From contig LR746274.1 in NCBI GenBank assembly GCA_902729315.2, positions 682,001-746,000 on the forward strand: DNA of 64,000 nucleotides. Reading direction: 5' to 3'. The position numbers and the translations under genes are program-made. Source of the DNA: Spirodela intermedia. Its lineage: Eukaryota; Streptophyta; Magnoliopsida; Alismatales; Araceae. Below, in pieces: positions 10,473-21,169 of this stretch; the first letter of the stretch is position 1, and each line of letters begins with the position of its first letter. The notes under the pieces are model-generated. The model did no database searches. It was not told where the DNA came from and was given only the letters and a program-made list of their open reading frames with translations.

Positions 10473-12727
10473 TCATCGGGAAGGCACGTATCTCCTGCTG
10501 GGCTGCTGGAACCTATCCAACAGTTTGACAAAGTCTGATACAGCAGTGGAATCGTTGAAGACCTGTCGCTCACATAACCATTCTTCCTGGAGATGGATGT
10601 CGGCATCTCTGAATTTAAGGTAAATTACCGGGGTGGTCAGAACTTAGGAAAATTAAATAAATAAATAAATAAATCGAGACACAATGATTTCCGATGCAAT
10701 CATTTTAAAATGAAACAAAGGAGAGAAAGGAAAGGAACCTCCTGAGGCTGAGCACTTCATAGTTCCTCCGCAGATAATCAGCATATTTATTCAGAGCATC
10801 CTGGGCGTACTGCTTGCCCACTGTCCTGACCGCAGCTGTGTTGAGTAGATTTTCCAAGGACCCGTGCTTTTTCAAGAGTCTCACTGCTGTTTTACGGCCA
10901 AAGCTAGGAACAAATTGCTGGATTCCGGGGACGCCATCAGCCTCATCTCCCAAGATGCAGCCTGGGTTGTTAGTAAAGGATTATTCCACAATTTTATGAT
11001 TTGATTTATTTGTGGCCACTATAAACTTCGAAAAGATATAACATTCTCATGGTTGGGACATAAGAGGATATCTTTCTATCAGATGATTCAAACCCCCACA
11101 TTCAAGAAAAAGAAACAAATTTAAGAAAATGATGGAGGGAAGAGCATCAGATGATACTCACGGAGACTTAAATCAGAACTTGGATCACAATCATATTGGG
11201 TGACATAATGTTTTAGCGTGTAAAAGGACCAGCGTCCGAACTCAGGCACGGGCATAACAATCTGCACATCTTCAGATATCAGCTGCTTGAAGTCTTTGTC
11301 AGGGGAGGCAATGACAACACGGAGACCCCTTTGGATAGCTTGGTCTGCAAGTGTGGCCACAATGTCGTCTGCTTCATAGCCATTCACCTTAACAACCTGC
11401 ATTGCTTAATAATTTCAGTATTAACTGCTGGAAGATGAGAAGCCCTGCAAGTTATAGCACGCCAGTAATTCAGCTTCTAGTGGGCACGGTCATCTTCAAG
11501 TCAAAAAAGTTTCTCCAAGCATTGAAATCGACACATGCAGCAAAAGGATAGAAGGGTGCTCGAAAGAACCCCTCAATGGATAATGCTCACATTCCTAAAT
11601 GTTATTAAGAAAAAGGGCCACTGTTTTGCCCGTCCCCTGGCTGTCATTCATAATGCAACGAATTATTTAGGCGTGAAGAGTCTATAAGTAAGGCTGGGTA
11701 AAAGTCTCCATATCTGTTTCAGGTACTTGATCAATTATGAAGTAGATGCACCAACAGGCAAGTATTTTTATGCTAATAAAGAGGGCATACGCATAATACT
11801 CTTCGAGACAATACTTTTCCCAAATTGCCGAGTTCGCTACAACGCGTCCAACTTAATGAGAAGGATAGATATCTACGTAACATTTTTACTAAGAATGAGG
11901 ACTGCTTTATGGCACGTAGCTCTAATAATCAGGCACCGGCTTCTCTGCTTGCTTGTGCTGGTATTCTCAGTCTCCCAAAGCATGTGATTCTATGCATTCA
12001 ATTGTAAAGTAGAAAAATCGAACGCAGAAGTCATGGAGGAAAGGAAGCGGAGGGGGCAGAATCATCACAGACCGGCACATGGCAATTCCGGAGCACATCT
12101 GAGACGTAAAGCTCAGCCCGGCTGGGGCCACCCGCTGATAACTTCCTCCTGTGTGCTTTATAAGAAGGGAGCAATCTCTTGCGGTAATCGTTCCCATTGT
12201 CCCCGTCAAGAACCTGGAATGGAACCGCAATTCAGATATGGCCACAAGCGCGCGAACTTCACAACGATACAAATGAACATGGCGGCTGGTTGAGGGTGCG
12301 TTACTGCAATAACAGGATCTCGGAGGCTGACTTGGGCGAAAAATAGGGACAGCCAGCGAGCAAAGGAGTGCAGGTTCGGCCTGGCTCCGTCATAACAAAT
12401 AGGGTTCACATCCAAGAGGAACACTCTCTTGATCTTGCCGGTGGAGGTTGCGCTGGCGGCGGCGCTGCTGTTCTCACCATTTTCGGAGAGGCTCTCGCGG
12501 CAATTCCTCGTCTCCACGACTGAAGTTACAGAAGCTGCATCGACCGCCTTCCGGTGGGGAAATCGCGTCCCGGAGACCAATCCCTGATGAGCGGTAGTAA
12601 CCGCAGCTCTGACGGAAGCTCCGTGCCGGCGAAGGGGTTCAGTGGAGTATCGCAACGAAGGCGGGATACGGGAGGAGACAACGCCGTCGAGAAGACCATG
12701 CGGAGCTCCGGCCGTGCTCCCTATCAT
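10473..12727 (-). CDS. Organelle-type 5'-3' exonuclease (Pol I N-terminal-domain family)
   Basis: Exons (minus): 12727-12305, 12213-12073, 11396-11162, 10961-10739, 10608-10473; 385 aa. All joins keep phase. Residues 1-95 are a Ser/Thr/Arg-rich extension without acidic clusters early on, likely an organelle-targeting peptide. The nuclease core follows: RVFLLDVNP, DGDNGNDYRKRLLPSYKAHR (helical-arch basic residues), NGYEADDIVATLA and SPDKDFKQL (metal-binding Asp/Glu), then GDEADGVPGI opening the helix-hairpin-helix. The C-terminus ends soon after (RRYVPSR), with no polymerase or proofreading domain. The family removes flaps and RNA primers; stand-alone plant members act in plastids or mitochondria beside organellar DNA polymerases. 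The usual LVDG first metal ligand is LLDV here, keeping the Asp. Intron 2 donor is the weak GTCTGT. I recall two such Arabidopsis genes (OEX1/OEX2) but cannot assign between them. Confidence 0.85.
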
Positions 12728-12828
12728 CTCCCGCTCTGTTCAATGGGAAGGAGGGAATAGAGAAAAAATGTTTTAATGGGATAATAAGATTTCTATTTTT
12801 ATATATTATGTTTATAAGAGCGCACCAA

Positions 12829-12901
12829 GCGCCCGTGGCCTAATGGATAAGGCGTCTGACTTCTAATCAGGCGATTGTGGGTTCGAGTCCCACCGGGCGT
12901 G
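12829..12901 (+). tRNA. tRNA-Arg (UCU anticodon)
   Basis: A 73-nt cloverleaf. The acceptor stem GCGCCCG pairs with CGGGCGT (first pair G:U), the D arm contains TGGCCTAATGGATAAGG, the anticodon stem-loop is TCTGA-CTTCTAA-TCAGG with anticodon TCT, and the T arm is GTGGG-TTCGAGT-CCCAC. A and B box promoters are internal. There is no intron. A T-rich run near 12929-12937 (TCTTTTTA) can serve as the Pol III terminator. CCA is not encoded, as expected for a nuclear gene. Confidence 0.96.
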
Positions 12902-13700
12902 TGTCCTCGTATTTGATGTAGTCTTCTTTCTGTCTTTTTACATAATTTTACGGCGTCTGAAATAGAGGTTAATTAAATAAATTATACAATATTCAAGGAC
13001 TATATACAAAAAAAAACGCCTGACAATGTCCGTATAAAACACTTGCCAAACACCATTTAATTTTACTTTCACTGACTTTTATACATTTATTGATTTTATA
13101 GGAAATTACATTCCAAACCTGAAAAAAAAATGTTTTATATATACGCTCCCTAGATTAATGAAATTTTTCTCGTAGCAGTATTGGGGAGTGAGTCACACTT
13201 TTGGGCATCAGAATATTAAAAATTTATATCCACTTACAATTATGGAAATAATAAACCTAGAAAAAAATAACGAGAGTGTCTCATAAATAGTAGATTATAT
13301 AAAGTCATACTATAGTGTAGAAAAATTACGTCACATGGTAGTAGAATATATGAAACATATTTTAGTAGAATATTATACTGAAATAATATCATAATTATTT
13401 ATAATAATCAAATCCATATTTCGTGTATCTACGAACATTGAAAACATATCAAAAATATTTCTCCGCTATCAGTTGAGAAATTTTAGTTATTTGTAATTTC
13501 GTTGCTTTAAATTTTTCATATTTCAATTTCTGGTAAGAAGTGAGTTGAGTCTTAACATCATACGTGGAAGGCGATTAAATAAGAAATAATATTTTTAGAA
13601 GTAACAATAAATAAGAAAATAATTAGTCAATCGTGACTAAGTAATAAATTATTTAAGTTTTTGTGAAAAAACTGAATTAAAAGCCCCCTCCGTTACCAGG
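12902..13700. other. AT-rich spacer, no gene seen
   Basis: Strongly AT-rich sequence between the tRNA and the first La-motif gene. No open frame with family resemblance, no clear terminal repeats and no RNA gene were found. Confidence 0.5.
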
Positions 13701-13703
13701 CTT

Positions 13704-13710
13704 TATAAAC
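13704..13710 (+). promoter_or_regulatory. Putative TATA box of La-motif gene copy A
   Basis: TATAAAC lies at the switch from AT-rich to GC-rich sequence. A CT-rich pyrimidine patch (13779-13800) follows before the GC-rich leader of the La-motif gene; the ATG is at 14065. Confidence 0.5.
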
Positions 13711-13806
13711 CCACACACAAAAGACTGCATATCACGCACCGAAGGCTACTACCTTACATTACCGTTAGAAATCACCCCTCTCTCTCTCTCTCTCTCTCTC
13801 CGTTTC

Positions 13807-14995
13807 GTGTGTGGTCGGCGCGGGAGTCCGTCCCTGAGTTCCACGTGTTTCGTGGATGCGACAAAGATCCTTCATGAAAGTCTTCTTTCCCAGCTTGCCG
13901 TTCCGGAGTATTTGGATACTCCGCAACGCCCGCAACTGCCCTACTCTACAGTTGATTTCCCGCCAGGGCCCAGCGCGCCAAGGTTCAAACCCTCGTCTTC
14001 TCCATATATCTCTTCCTCCTCTTCTCCTCCCACCTCTCCATCGTCTTTCCCGAGGAAGATAGCGATGGCGGGCTTCCATGGGCAACAGGGCTTCCACCGC
14101 CGCCACGCCCACGGACAGTGGGGTCCCACGCCGACTCCTCCCCACTACGGCGGCTTCTCTGGTTACGCTCGCCCTCCCCCGTATCTCTCCACGATTTACC
14201 AGCCGGGATGGAGCTATGCCCCCCCCCAGCTTATGCCTCCCGCTCCTTCTCCTCGTCCGAGTACTCCTCATCTGGGGACCGAGATCGTCACCCACCTTCT
14301 GCGGACGCAGATCGAATACTACTTCAGGTACCCTCTCTCCCTATCTGTGGACGATTTCGATGATCGCTGATCTTGCGCGTGGTTCGATAACCGACGGACA
14401 TGAATCTGCGCAGCGAGGACAATCTGGCGAGAAATCTACACCTGAAGCTGCAGATGGACGAGGAAGGCTGGGTGAGCGTGCATACCATCGCCGGTTTTCC
14501 GAGGGTGAGTGGTTGTGATTCCGGTTGCTACAGCCGATCTGTCCCCCCTTGGATCTCCGTCTGGGGTTGAACCAAGCCATTTCCTCGCAGGTGAAACAGC
14601 TGACGAATGACGTGGGGCTCATACTGCGGTCGCTGCAACCTTCTCCCACCGTGGAGGTGATGGTGAGTCGTCCGACCTTGGATCTGAAAACCTGATCGAA
14701 CCTGTGGATTTTTTGTCTACTTCGGCTGATGTGTGCGCCGATCTTGGCTCCGCAGGGGGGCAAGATGAGGAGGAGGGGGACGTGGTGGAAGTGGCTGATT
14801 CGAAGGTAGAAGGAGCCTCCTGCTGAGCGGGATACCAGAGACCAGACGAAGCTGATTTTAATTGTACATCTGCCTCTCTCTCTCTCTACGTTTCTTGAAT
14901 AGGACAGAAGCACAAGAAAACGCATGCAGAAGAAAACGCATGTAAGAAATTACTATTACGGAAATGCCTCGCAGGCGGGAAAGGACTCTGGAGGT
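13807..14995 (+). repeat. Segmental duplication, unit A (carries La-motif gene A)
   Basis: This segment is similar to 19008-20400 from the leader (GGCGCGGGAGTCC, TTTGGATACTCCGCAAC) through all exons and introns to the 3' flank (AATAGGACAGAAGCACAAGA, ACGGAAATGCCT, GGCGGGAAAGGAC). The 3' parts differ by a roughly 80-base insertion in unit B and a small rearrangement around GAAAACGCATG. Confidence 0.85.
14065..14809 (+). CDS. Miniature La-motif protein, LARP1-like, copy A
   Basis: Exons: 14065-14327, 14414-14504, 14591-14662, 14756-14809; 159 aa. Residues 1-80 are Pro/His/Gly/Tyr-rich and probably disordered (HYGGFSGY, PPPYLSTIYQPGW). Residues 81-142 form a La motif: QIEYYFSEDNLARNLHLKLQ, MDEEGWVSVHTIAGFPRVKQ, LTNDVGLILRSL and TVEV. 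The last exon gives GGKMRRRGTWWKWLIRR and a stop, the place where the La module of LARP1-type proteins ends. La modules bind RNA; LARP1 proteins act in mRNA stability and translation. Known LARP1-type plant proteins are several times longer, so this is a stripped-down member without the DM15 region. The ATG chosen matches that of copy B, where the preceding CGAGGAAGAT context is conserved. A longer in-frame start at 13807 would lie in the leader and is not shared with copy B. Confidence 0.82.
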
Positions 14996-15399
14996 TGAAA
15001 ATGGGCCTTATAAAATGGGCTAATGTGAATAGGTGGGTGGGCTGGCGGAATGGGCTTTGCCGGGCAGAATTCGTAAAGGCCCACTGTGCATTCGAACGAG
15101 GCTTCTTGTAAGGGGTCGTCAGTAGTGTGGGCCCCAACGTGAAAGCCCGCCAGATCCAATTCTCAGTTTTAAACACATGCAATTAACTCGATTTAAATAT
15201 AAGGAATTTCGAGTTAAAAATACTCTCTATGAGCGTAGAAAATCTGAACCCATGTCCAAGCACATTCTCAATGGAACTAAATAAAACCCATACTTTTTTG
15301 GTCCCATTTAATTGACTAACAAACAAGATGCAAAGCACGTAGATAGAGAGAGGGAAGGGGTGGGTGGGTGGGGGTGAATACCTTACATGTGAAACATGG
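14810..15399. other. Spacer after La-motif gene A
   Basis: Begins with the duplicated 3' flank. At 15000-15145 several GGGC(C/T) words occur (ATGGGCCTTA, GTGGGCTGG, AAGGCCCACTG, GTGGGCCCCAAC), resembling a site II cluster without an obvious gene next to it. No coding sequence was recognised. Confidence 0.4.
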
Positions 15400-16300
15400 A
15401 TCATAGATGAATCATAGCATAGTTAAGGATTAACTTATAACTTTGATTATATTTACATATTAATTTGATTATATTTAAATTAATGAAATTTGATGATAAT
15501 TTAATAAAATATTATATTACTTATTGTATTAATATTTAAATTATTTAGATGATGATCTAAGATCTAGATTATATAAGTAAATTATATTATATTTCAATAT
15601 CTATCATATATATGAAAGTTAGACCGTCTAAATATAATGACAATAAGAAGTCTTTGCGAGGTACATGTGCGATCATCTTATATGTAAGTCTTAATATTTG
15701 AATTTTCTGTCAAATGACTTTACAATATAAGCATATGAGTAATCAATATGAAGATCTTTGACCAAGGAGTCAAGTGAAACTTTAGCAAGAATCATAAGGC
15801 GTTGATTTGATATTGATTTCATCAGTGAACACCTTCGATGTGGAATATGAGTCATAGCATAATTGAGGGTGAGAAGTAGTGAGATCAAAACACCTAATGT
15901 TTGATATGTGTTGAGTCAATGATTAACTTATAATTTTAATGATATTTAAATATTAATTTGATTATCTTTGATGTGAATGGAATAGAAAATTACTATGACG
16001 AATGCATTAATGTTTAAATGACCTAAAGTCTAGATCATGTAGGTAAAATTATATGTTATTTCAATACCTATCATGGATATGAGTGTTAGACCATTTAAAT
16101 ATACTATTAATAAGAGGTCTTTGTAAGGTACATATGTTATCATCTTATATGCAAGTCTTAATATTTGAATTTTCTATATCAAATAGCTTCAATAATATAG
16201 GCATATGAATGATCATACAAAGGTCTTTGAACAAGGGGTCAATTGAAACCTCATCAATAATGATCAAGGTGTTAATGATTTTATATATGTTAGGGGCATA
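15400..16300. repeat. Two diverged copies of a ~470-490 bp AT-rich direct repeat
   Basis: Landmarks recur in the same order about 467-493 bp apart: TAACTTATAA (15431 and 15924), ATCATCTTATATG (15672 and 16139), AAGTCTTAATATTTGAATTT, GAAGATCTTTGACCAAGG versus CAAAGGTCTTTGAACAAGG, and GTCAAxTGAAAC. Many substitutions and indels separate the copies, so the duplication is old. There are no protein remnants and no visible terminal TG...CA pair, so element type is unknown. Confidence 0.75.
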
Positions 16301-16710
16301 ATGATTCAAAAGTATAACCTTTCATATTAAAGTAATTTGTATTTCAAAAGAAAGAACTTGACCGAATCACTCTAAAATCTGGTGTTAATTATCTTTTGTT
16401 GGTTTTTTTTCTATTTATATATTAATATAAGGATATAAGTGAGATACTAATAGATAAAAGAAAACAAAAGAGAATTTATCATACTTAATCCAAAGAAAGA
16501 TGACCCAAAACCATAAGAATAGAAGATCCCAAAAATATCACAGCTAACCCCAAATTTTCGTCATGTGGTGGTGAAACAAAAATTTACATTATGCTAACCT
16601 AAGAAGGGCAACCCTAAGCATCAACATGTGGGACACCTGCAGACTATTGGGCCAGTGGGCTACGTGTATTCTTGAAAGAGAAAAGACAAGTGGAGGTCCA
16701 TTATATATAG

Positions 16711-16762
<52 letters not shown>
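16711..16762. repeat. (CT)n microsatellite
   Basis: CT tract of about 52 bases followed by a short CACT repeat (CACTCACTCACT). Confidence 0.9.
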
Positions 16763-16767
<5 letters not shown>

Positions 16768-16859
16768 ACTCACTAGTCCATGGAACCCTAGACTTAGTGG
16801 GCACAGCATACCACAGGTCCATTAGGATCATTCTTACCATCCCTAGAAATTCTTAAGAT

Positions 16860-18148
16860 TTCTTTTGAAAGGTTTTAGGTGAAGAAAAAAATAAATTCCA
16901 GTTACATTTTCCAACGAAATAAGCATTTCAAGTGTTTCAGTCACAGTGGGGGGGCTAAGTGAGAAATAAGGTTGGCGTTTGCATGACACCGAGCTCTGCT
17001 GATGCAGGCTTCACGAGAAATTTTCTTGTGATGGCACAAGAACTAGAAGGCGACCAATTTACCAATCACCCAAGGGAAAAATCTCAAGCTGCTGAGATGG
17101 AATAGATATAAAGAAGTCTTGGAATCACCAGAGATGACAGTAATCTGCTATAAAATCATTGAACCAAGAGCCCAGATTCAAATAGTGTCATCAATGTAGC
17201 AAAAGGAAAGCCAAATACAAGGTTTTAAACCTAAGAAAATGATTTAAGAATGACCCAAAGTTGTCCAGTATCTTAGGAGCTGAAACCTTAGAAACAAAGG
17301 GCTTCATTCTCACTACTCCACAACATCTCTCAGTTGTTTTTCAATTTCAGCACTGGTAACACATCTGGTATTTTCTATAACTGAACGAGAATCACATACA
17401 TATTTCTTCGCAATAGTGTCCTTAAAAGCACTTTCCCCTTCATAATCTGTCCCTGTTGACCGCAATCTTTTGGAATTTCCCATTTACAGTTGGGAACATA
17501 ACTAAGAACGGTGGCTAAAGTCAACGGTTTACCAGGTATTTGGCAAACAAAGTTACAAGGTCGGAGACCAAATTAGCAGATACTTCTGAAATATCAAAAA
17601 GCTACCCATTGGATGGCCTTCAAATCCATGGAAGTTTCTCCATAATATGAGTTTTAGCTGGTGATTCTTATATCTTAGCTACTGATTGGCTAGCTACAAG
17701 CATTGGACAGAAGTAGATCCCTATGAAACGAAAAGGCAATTGGAGTTAAGTTGATGAATCACTTCGAATAAAAAAAATACACATTTTGTTTCAAATGGCG
17801 TCTATAAAAGATTTCGGATCATACTCGTGAGTTTGAATGAGAGCTAGATTGCAGTAAGTTTATAAGAGGATGATTCCGTTTTGTCAGAACACTATCTTGC
17901 TTTTTCATGCGTTTCCTTTCGATCACGTTTAATATACAAAGCAGTAGTGAACGAGAGATCCTGAAGATCTACATAAATTTAATTCACAGCACCAGTTGGT
18001 TTTGGTTTCTTCTTTGACATGAGTTCTATTTCCCGATGCATACCCGGTTTTCCCACGGTGTCAACGTTTGATCCTTCAACGGGAATATGACATCCCGCAG
18101 CTTCAGATGCATTCTATGTTTCCCCGTCTTTTCCATCTCTCACTGTTC
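16860..18148. other. Spacer between the AT-rich repeats and the small membrane-protein gene
   Basis: Apart from the relic above, one other coding-like stretch lies on the minus strand at about 18115-17985: NASEAAGCHIPVEGSNVDTV then GKPGMHREIELMSKKKPKPT, ending in a stop. It has no recognisable start or splice partner. Nothing else was supported. Confidence 0.35.
17311..17560 (-). pseudogene. Coding-like relic of unknown family
   Basis: Two overlapping minus-strand frames look like protein rather than chance. One reads CNFVCQIPGKPLTLATVLSY and VPNCKWEIPK. A second, in another frame and starting at an ATG after a TAA, reads MGNSKRLRSTGTDYEGESAF, KDTIAKKYVCDSRSVIENTR and CVTSAEIEKQLRDVVE then stop. 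The change of frame inside the same 20 bases suggests a frameshifted relic, or two exons of a gene I do not recognise. No family can be named. Confidence 0.3.
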
Positions 18149-18695
18149 TTATCGTCCTGAATCAACACCATAAAGGGAAAACACCAATGCACAAACGGAA
18201 TATAAGCCATTTCGTCAAATCCCTAATAACCATATGAAAGAAAATTTTGAAATCGATTGAAGATTGACAGGTAGCACAAATGATCTCAGGAATCCAATCC
18301 TAAAAAATGGTTGCTAAATGTAGAAAGACACAAGGATAACAAAGAGAGTTATTACCTCGTTAGGGATTGGAAAAGAACGAAGTTGGAAACATCCGAACCA
18401 CCGTACGGGGAATACATGAGGTAATCGATGTTTATTGCAGGCGGATTTATAGAGAACGCTTACCGGGATTACGCGATGTGACGTTGCTGTAGAATCGGGA
18501 GAGACGATGGCTGGCGGGCGCCCTCGGCTTGATCGGCTTCTTGCGCAGGCCGAAGATCTCCTGCACGAGGGGGACATGGACGAGCACCGTCTTCCAGGCC
18601 ACCCACCAGCTGAAGAAGATGAGAGAGACAGCGAAGGAGACGGCGAGGAGGGGCCGGAGGAATATGATCGAGAAATAGCCCCACTGAGCAGCCAT
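18149..18695 (-). CDS. Small single-pass membrane protein, unknown function
   Basis: The first exon (18695-18464) begins MAAQWGYFSIIFLRPLLAVS and continues FAVSLIFFSWWVAWK, a long hydrophobic segment at residues 8-35. A basic tail follows (FGLRKKPIKPRAPASHRLSR). The donor CCCG|GTAAGC is strong. The best acceptor found is TTGATTCAG at 18157-18159, giving an 8-nt terminal coding piece and a 79-aa protein ending NPGR; this end is tentative. The regular amino-acid composition and clean ATG make it a likely real gene, but I do not recognise the family. It is divergent from La-motif gene B, with which it shares a short upstream region (18696-19278). Confidence 0.5.
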
Positions 18696-19278
18696 ATCTC
18701 AAAGTTCTGTCTCTCCACCTTCCCTGCCGCTGGTTCGATCTTGGCGGAGAGGCGTACCGGCAGAAAGTGCCGTCTGCCGTCCTCTCTCCCTATCTCTCTC
18801 TCTCTCTCTGACCTTCCCTCCTCCCTGGAGGTTACAGAAGGAACGGCACTATGTGGGCCATAACTCGGCCCAATAAGTCAGAGCTATAATATGGGATATA
18901 ACAGCCCAATAGTAATCCGGGCCACAACTCGGCCCAATTTCTCTCTCTCGCTCGCTTGCTCTCTTTTCCCCGCTCCCTCTGGCCTAAACAACCTGCTAGT
19001 TTGTTTCGGTGTGGCCGGCGCGGGAGTCCCTCCCTGCATTCCACGTGTCCGTTGATGCGACGAAGATCCTTTAGGAAAGCTCCCTTTCCCAATTTGTTAT
19101 CCAGTGATATTTGGATACTCCGCAACCCGTAGGCGTCCTAGCCTGCTATTTATTTCCCGCCGAGGTTCAACCCCTCCCTTCAGCCTCCATCCCTCCCTCT
19201 TCTCCCTTCTCGTCTCCCTTCTCTTCTCCTTCCATCTTTCCCTCCCCCTTTCTTCTGTCATCGTCTTCCCCGAGGAAG
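18696..19278. promoter_or_regulatory. Bidirectional spacer: small membrane gene / La-motif gene B
   Basis: Contains paired CGGCCCAAT words (ACTCGGCCCAATAAG near 18864 and ACTCGGCCCAATTTC near 18932), GTGGGCC and GCCCAATAG, that is, site II elements in both orientations. A CT-rich leader for La-motif gene B follows (19190-19260). Confidence 0.45.
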
Positions 19279-20400
19279 ATGGCGAACTTCCAAGGACACT
19301 GGAGCTTCTACCGCCGCCACGTCCACAGACAATGGGGCCCCACGCCGACTCCTCCCCACTACGGTGGCTTCTCTGGTTACGCTCTCCCTCCCCCGTATCT
19401 CTCCACGATTTACCAGCCGGGATGGGTCCACAGTTCCCCCCAGTTCATGCCTCCCGCTCCTTCTCCTCCTCCGAGTACTCCTCCTCTGGGGACCGAGAGC
19501 GTCCTCCTCCGTCTGCGGACGCAGATCGAATACTACTTCAGGTAGCATCTCTCCCTCTCTCCCTCTCTCCCTCTCTCTCCCCCTCCCCCCTCTCTCCCTC
19601 TCTCCCTCTCTCTCCCCCTCCCCCCTCTCTCTCTCTCTCCCCCTCCCCCCCTCTCTCTCTCTCTCTGTAGTGATTTCGATGATCGCCGATCTTGCGCGTG
19701 GATCGATTACCGACGGACTGGAATCTGCGCAGCGAGGACAATCTGGCGAGAGATGTCCACCTGAAGATGCGGATGGACGAGGAAGGCTGGGTGAGCGTGC
19801 ATACCATCGCCGGCTTTCCAAGGGTGAGGGATTGTGATTCCGACTGCTGCCGCCGATCTGTCTCCCCTTGGATCTCCGTGTGGTGCTCAACCAAGCCATT
19901 TCCTCGCAGGTGAAACAGCTGACGAGCGACGTGGGGCTCATACTGCGGTCCCTGCGGCCTTCTTCCACCGTGGAGGTGATGGTGAGTCGTCCGACCTTGG
20001 ATCTAAAAACCTAATCGAACCTGTGGATATTTTGTCTAGAACGAGTGATGTGTGCGCCGACCTTGGCTCCGCAGGGGGACAAGATGAGGAGGAGGGGGAC
20101 GTGGTGGAAGTGGGTGATTCGAAGGTAGAAGGAGCCTCCTGCCGAGGGGGATACCAGGGACCAGACGAAGCTGATTTTAATTGTACATCTGCCTCTCTCT
20201 CTCTCTCTCTCTACCGGAGCTCCGTATCGTCTCCTTACCTCCTCTGTGACGTCCCTGTAAGCCCCTCTACGCCCGTAACCCGGCGGGCGGTGCCAGGATG
20301 GCGCGATTCCTGAATAGGATAGAAGCACAAGAAAATGCATGCAGAGGGTTTTTATACAATTACTATAACGGAAATGCCTTCAGGGCGGGAAAGGACCCGG
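19008..20400 (+). repeat. Segmental duplication, unit B (carries La-motif gene B)
   Basis: Counterpart of 13807-14995. Coding exon lengths are identical to unit A (263, 91, 72 and 54 nt), while intron 1 is longer because of a CCCT/CT low-complexity expansion at 19548-19670. Confidence 0.85.
19279..20128 (+). CDS. Miniature La-motif protein, LARP1-like, copy B
   Basis: Exons: 19279-19541, 19733-19823, 19910-19981, 20075-20128; 159 aa, the same exon sizes and phases as copy A. The N-terminal part is Pro/Tyr/His-rich (HYGGFSGYALPPPYLS). The La motif reads QIEYYFSEDNLARDVHLKMR, MDEEGWVSVHTIAGFPRVKQ, LTSDVGLILRSL, VEVMGDKMRRRGTWWKWVIR. GDK in place of GGK (copy A) matches the wider LARP1 pattern VQGDK better, so copy B may be nearer the ancestral form. 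No frameshift or stop is seen. Differences from copy A concentrate in the low-complexity N-terminus, and the La motif is almost unchanged, which suggests that both are under constraint. Its function as an RNA-binding module is inferred from the domain only. Confidence 0.82.
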
Positions 20401-20616
20401 AGGAAGAATCTCGACCAGGGCCGATCACTGCGACGAGGGTTTTTTTCATAAATGGACCGGTGCCACGACGGGGATTGGTGGGCTATATGGGGCCTAATTA
20501 TATAATAGGCTCTAATGGGCCTCAATATACGGCTCAATTGGAGGCCCATTATAAGTTTCGCTTATTCCCTATCGAGCCGAATTCACGTGATTCGAATCCC
20601 AAGAAGTGATTCCAGC

Positions 20617-21128
20617 TCACGTGACAACGTGGCTGTCAACCTCCGCCAGCTCCTCCTGCTGCGGCCCGTCTTTCGCTGGGCCGACGCCGCTGAGAGCCTT
20701 CTGCATCTCAAATGTCACGGCGGCGTCTTTCCTAGCCATCAAGTAAACGACGGCGACCATGTAAACGGCCATCAGTGGGAAGACGATGACTCCCACGACG
20801 GCCTTCACCGCCACCGGCAGGGGGCTGTGGATGAGCCACCGGACGAAGCTCGTGCTAAGGTAGTAGACGTTGATCCCGATTATCAGCATTCCCAGCGCCC
20901 ACGAGGCGGCGATGATCTGAGATTCTCGCAGACGATGGGTTTCTCAGATCAGCGAAGCAGAGTTTTCCGGCGACTTTCCGGCGAGAGAAAACTTACGTAG
21001 ATGGAGTTCTTGTGGGGGCCCATCTTGGTGCGGCTGCTGCTGAACTTCAGCAAGGGGATGAGGGCGAAGGGCAGCTCGAAGGAGAGTATCATCTGAGCCC
21101 CCGGTTGGTCTCCGTCAGTTAGAGAGAG

Positions 21129-21169
<41 letters not shown>

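Noticed and set aside
13807-14064. In-frame upstream ATG extending La-motif protein A by 86 residues
   Set aside because: Copy B does not preserve this extension, and both copies share the later ATG in the same context.
15000-15145. Possible promoter from the GGGC-rich cluster
   Set aside because: No gene start could be found within 1 kb on either strand, so a promoter call is not justified.
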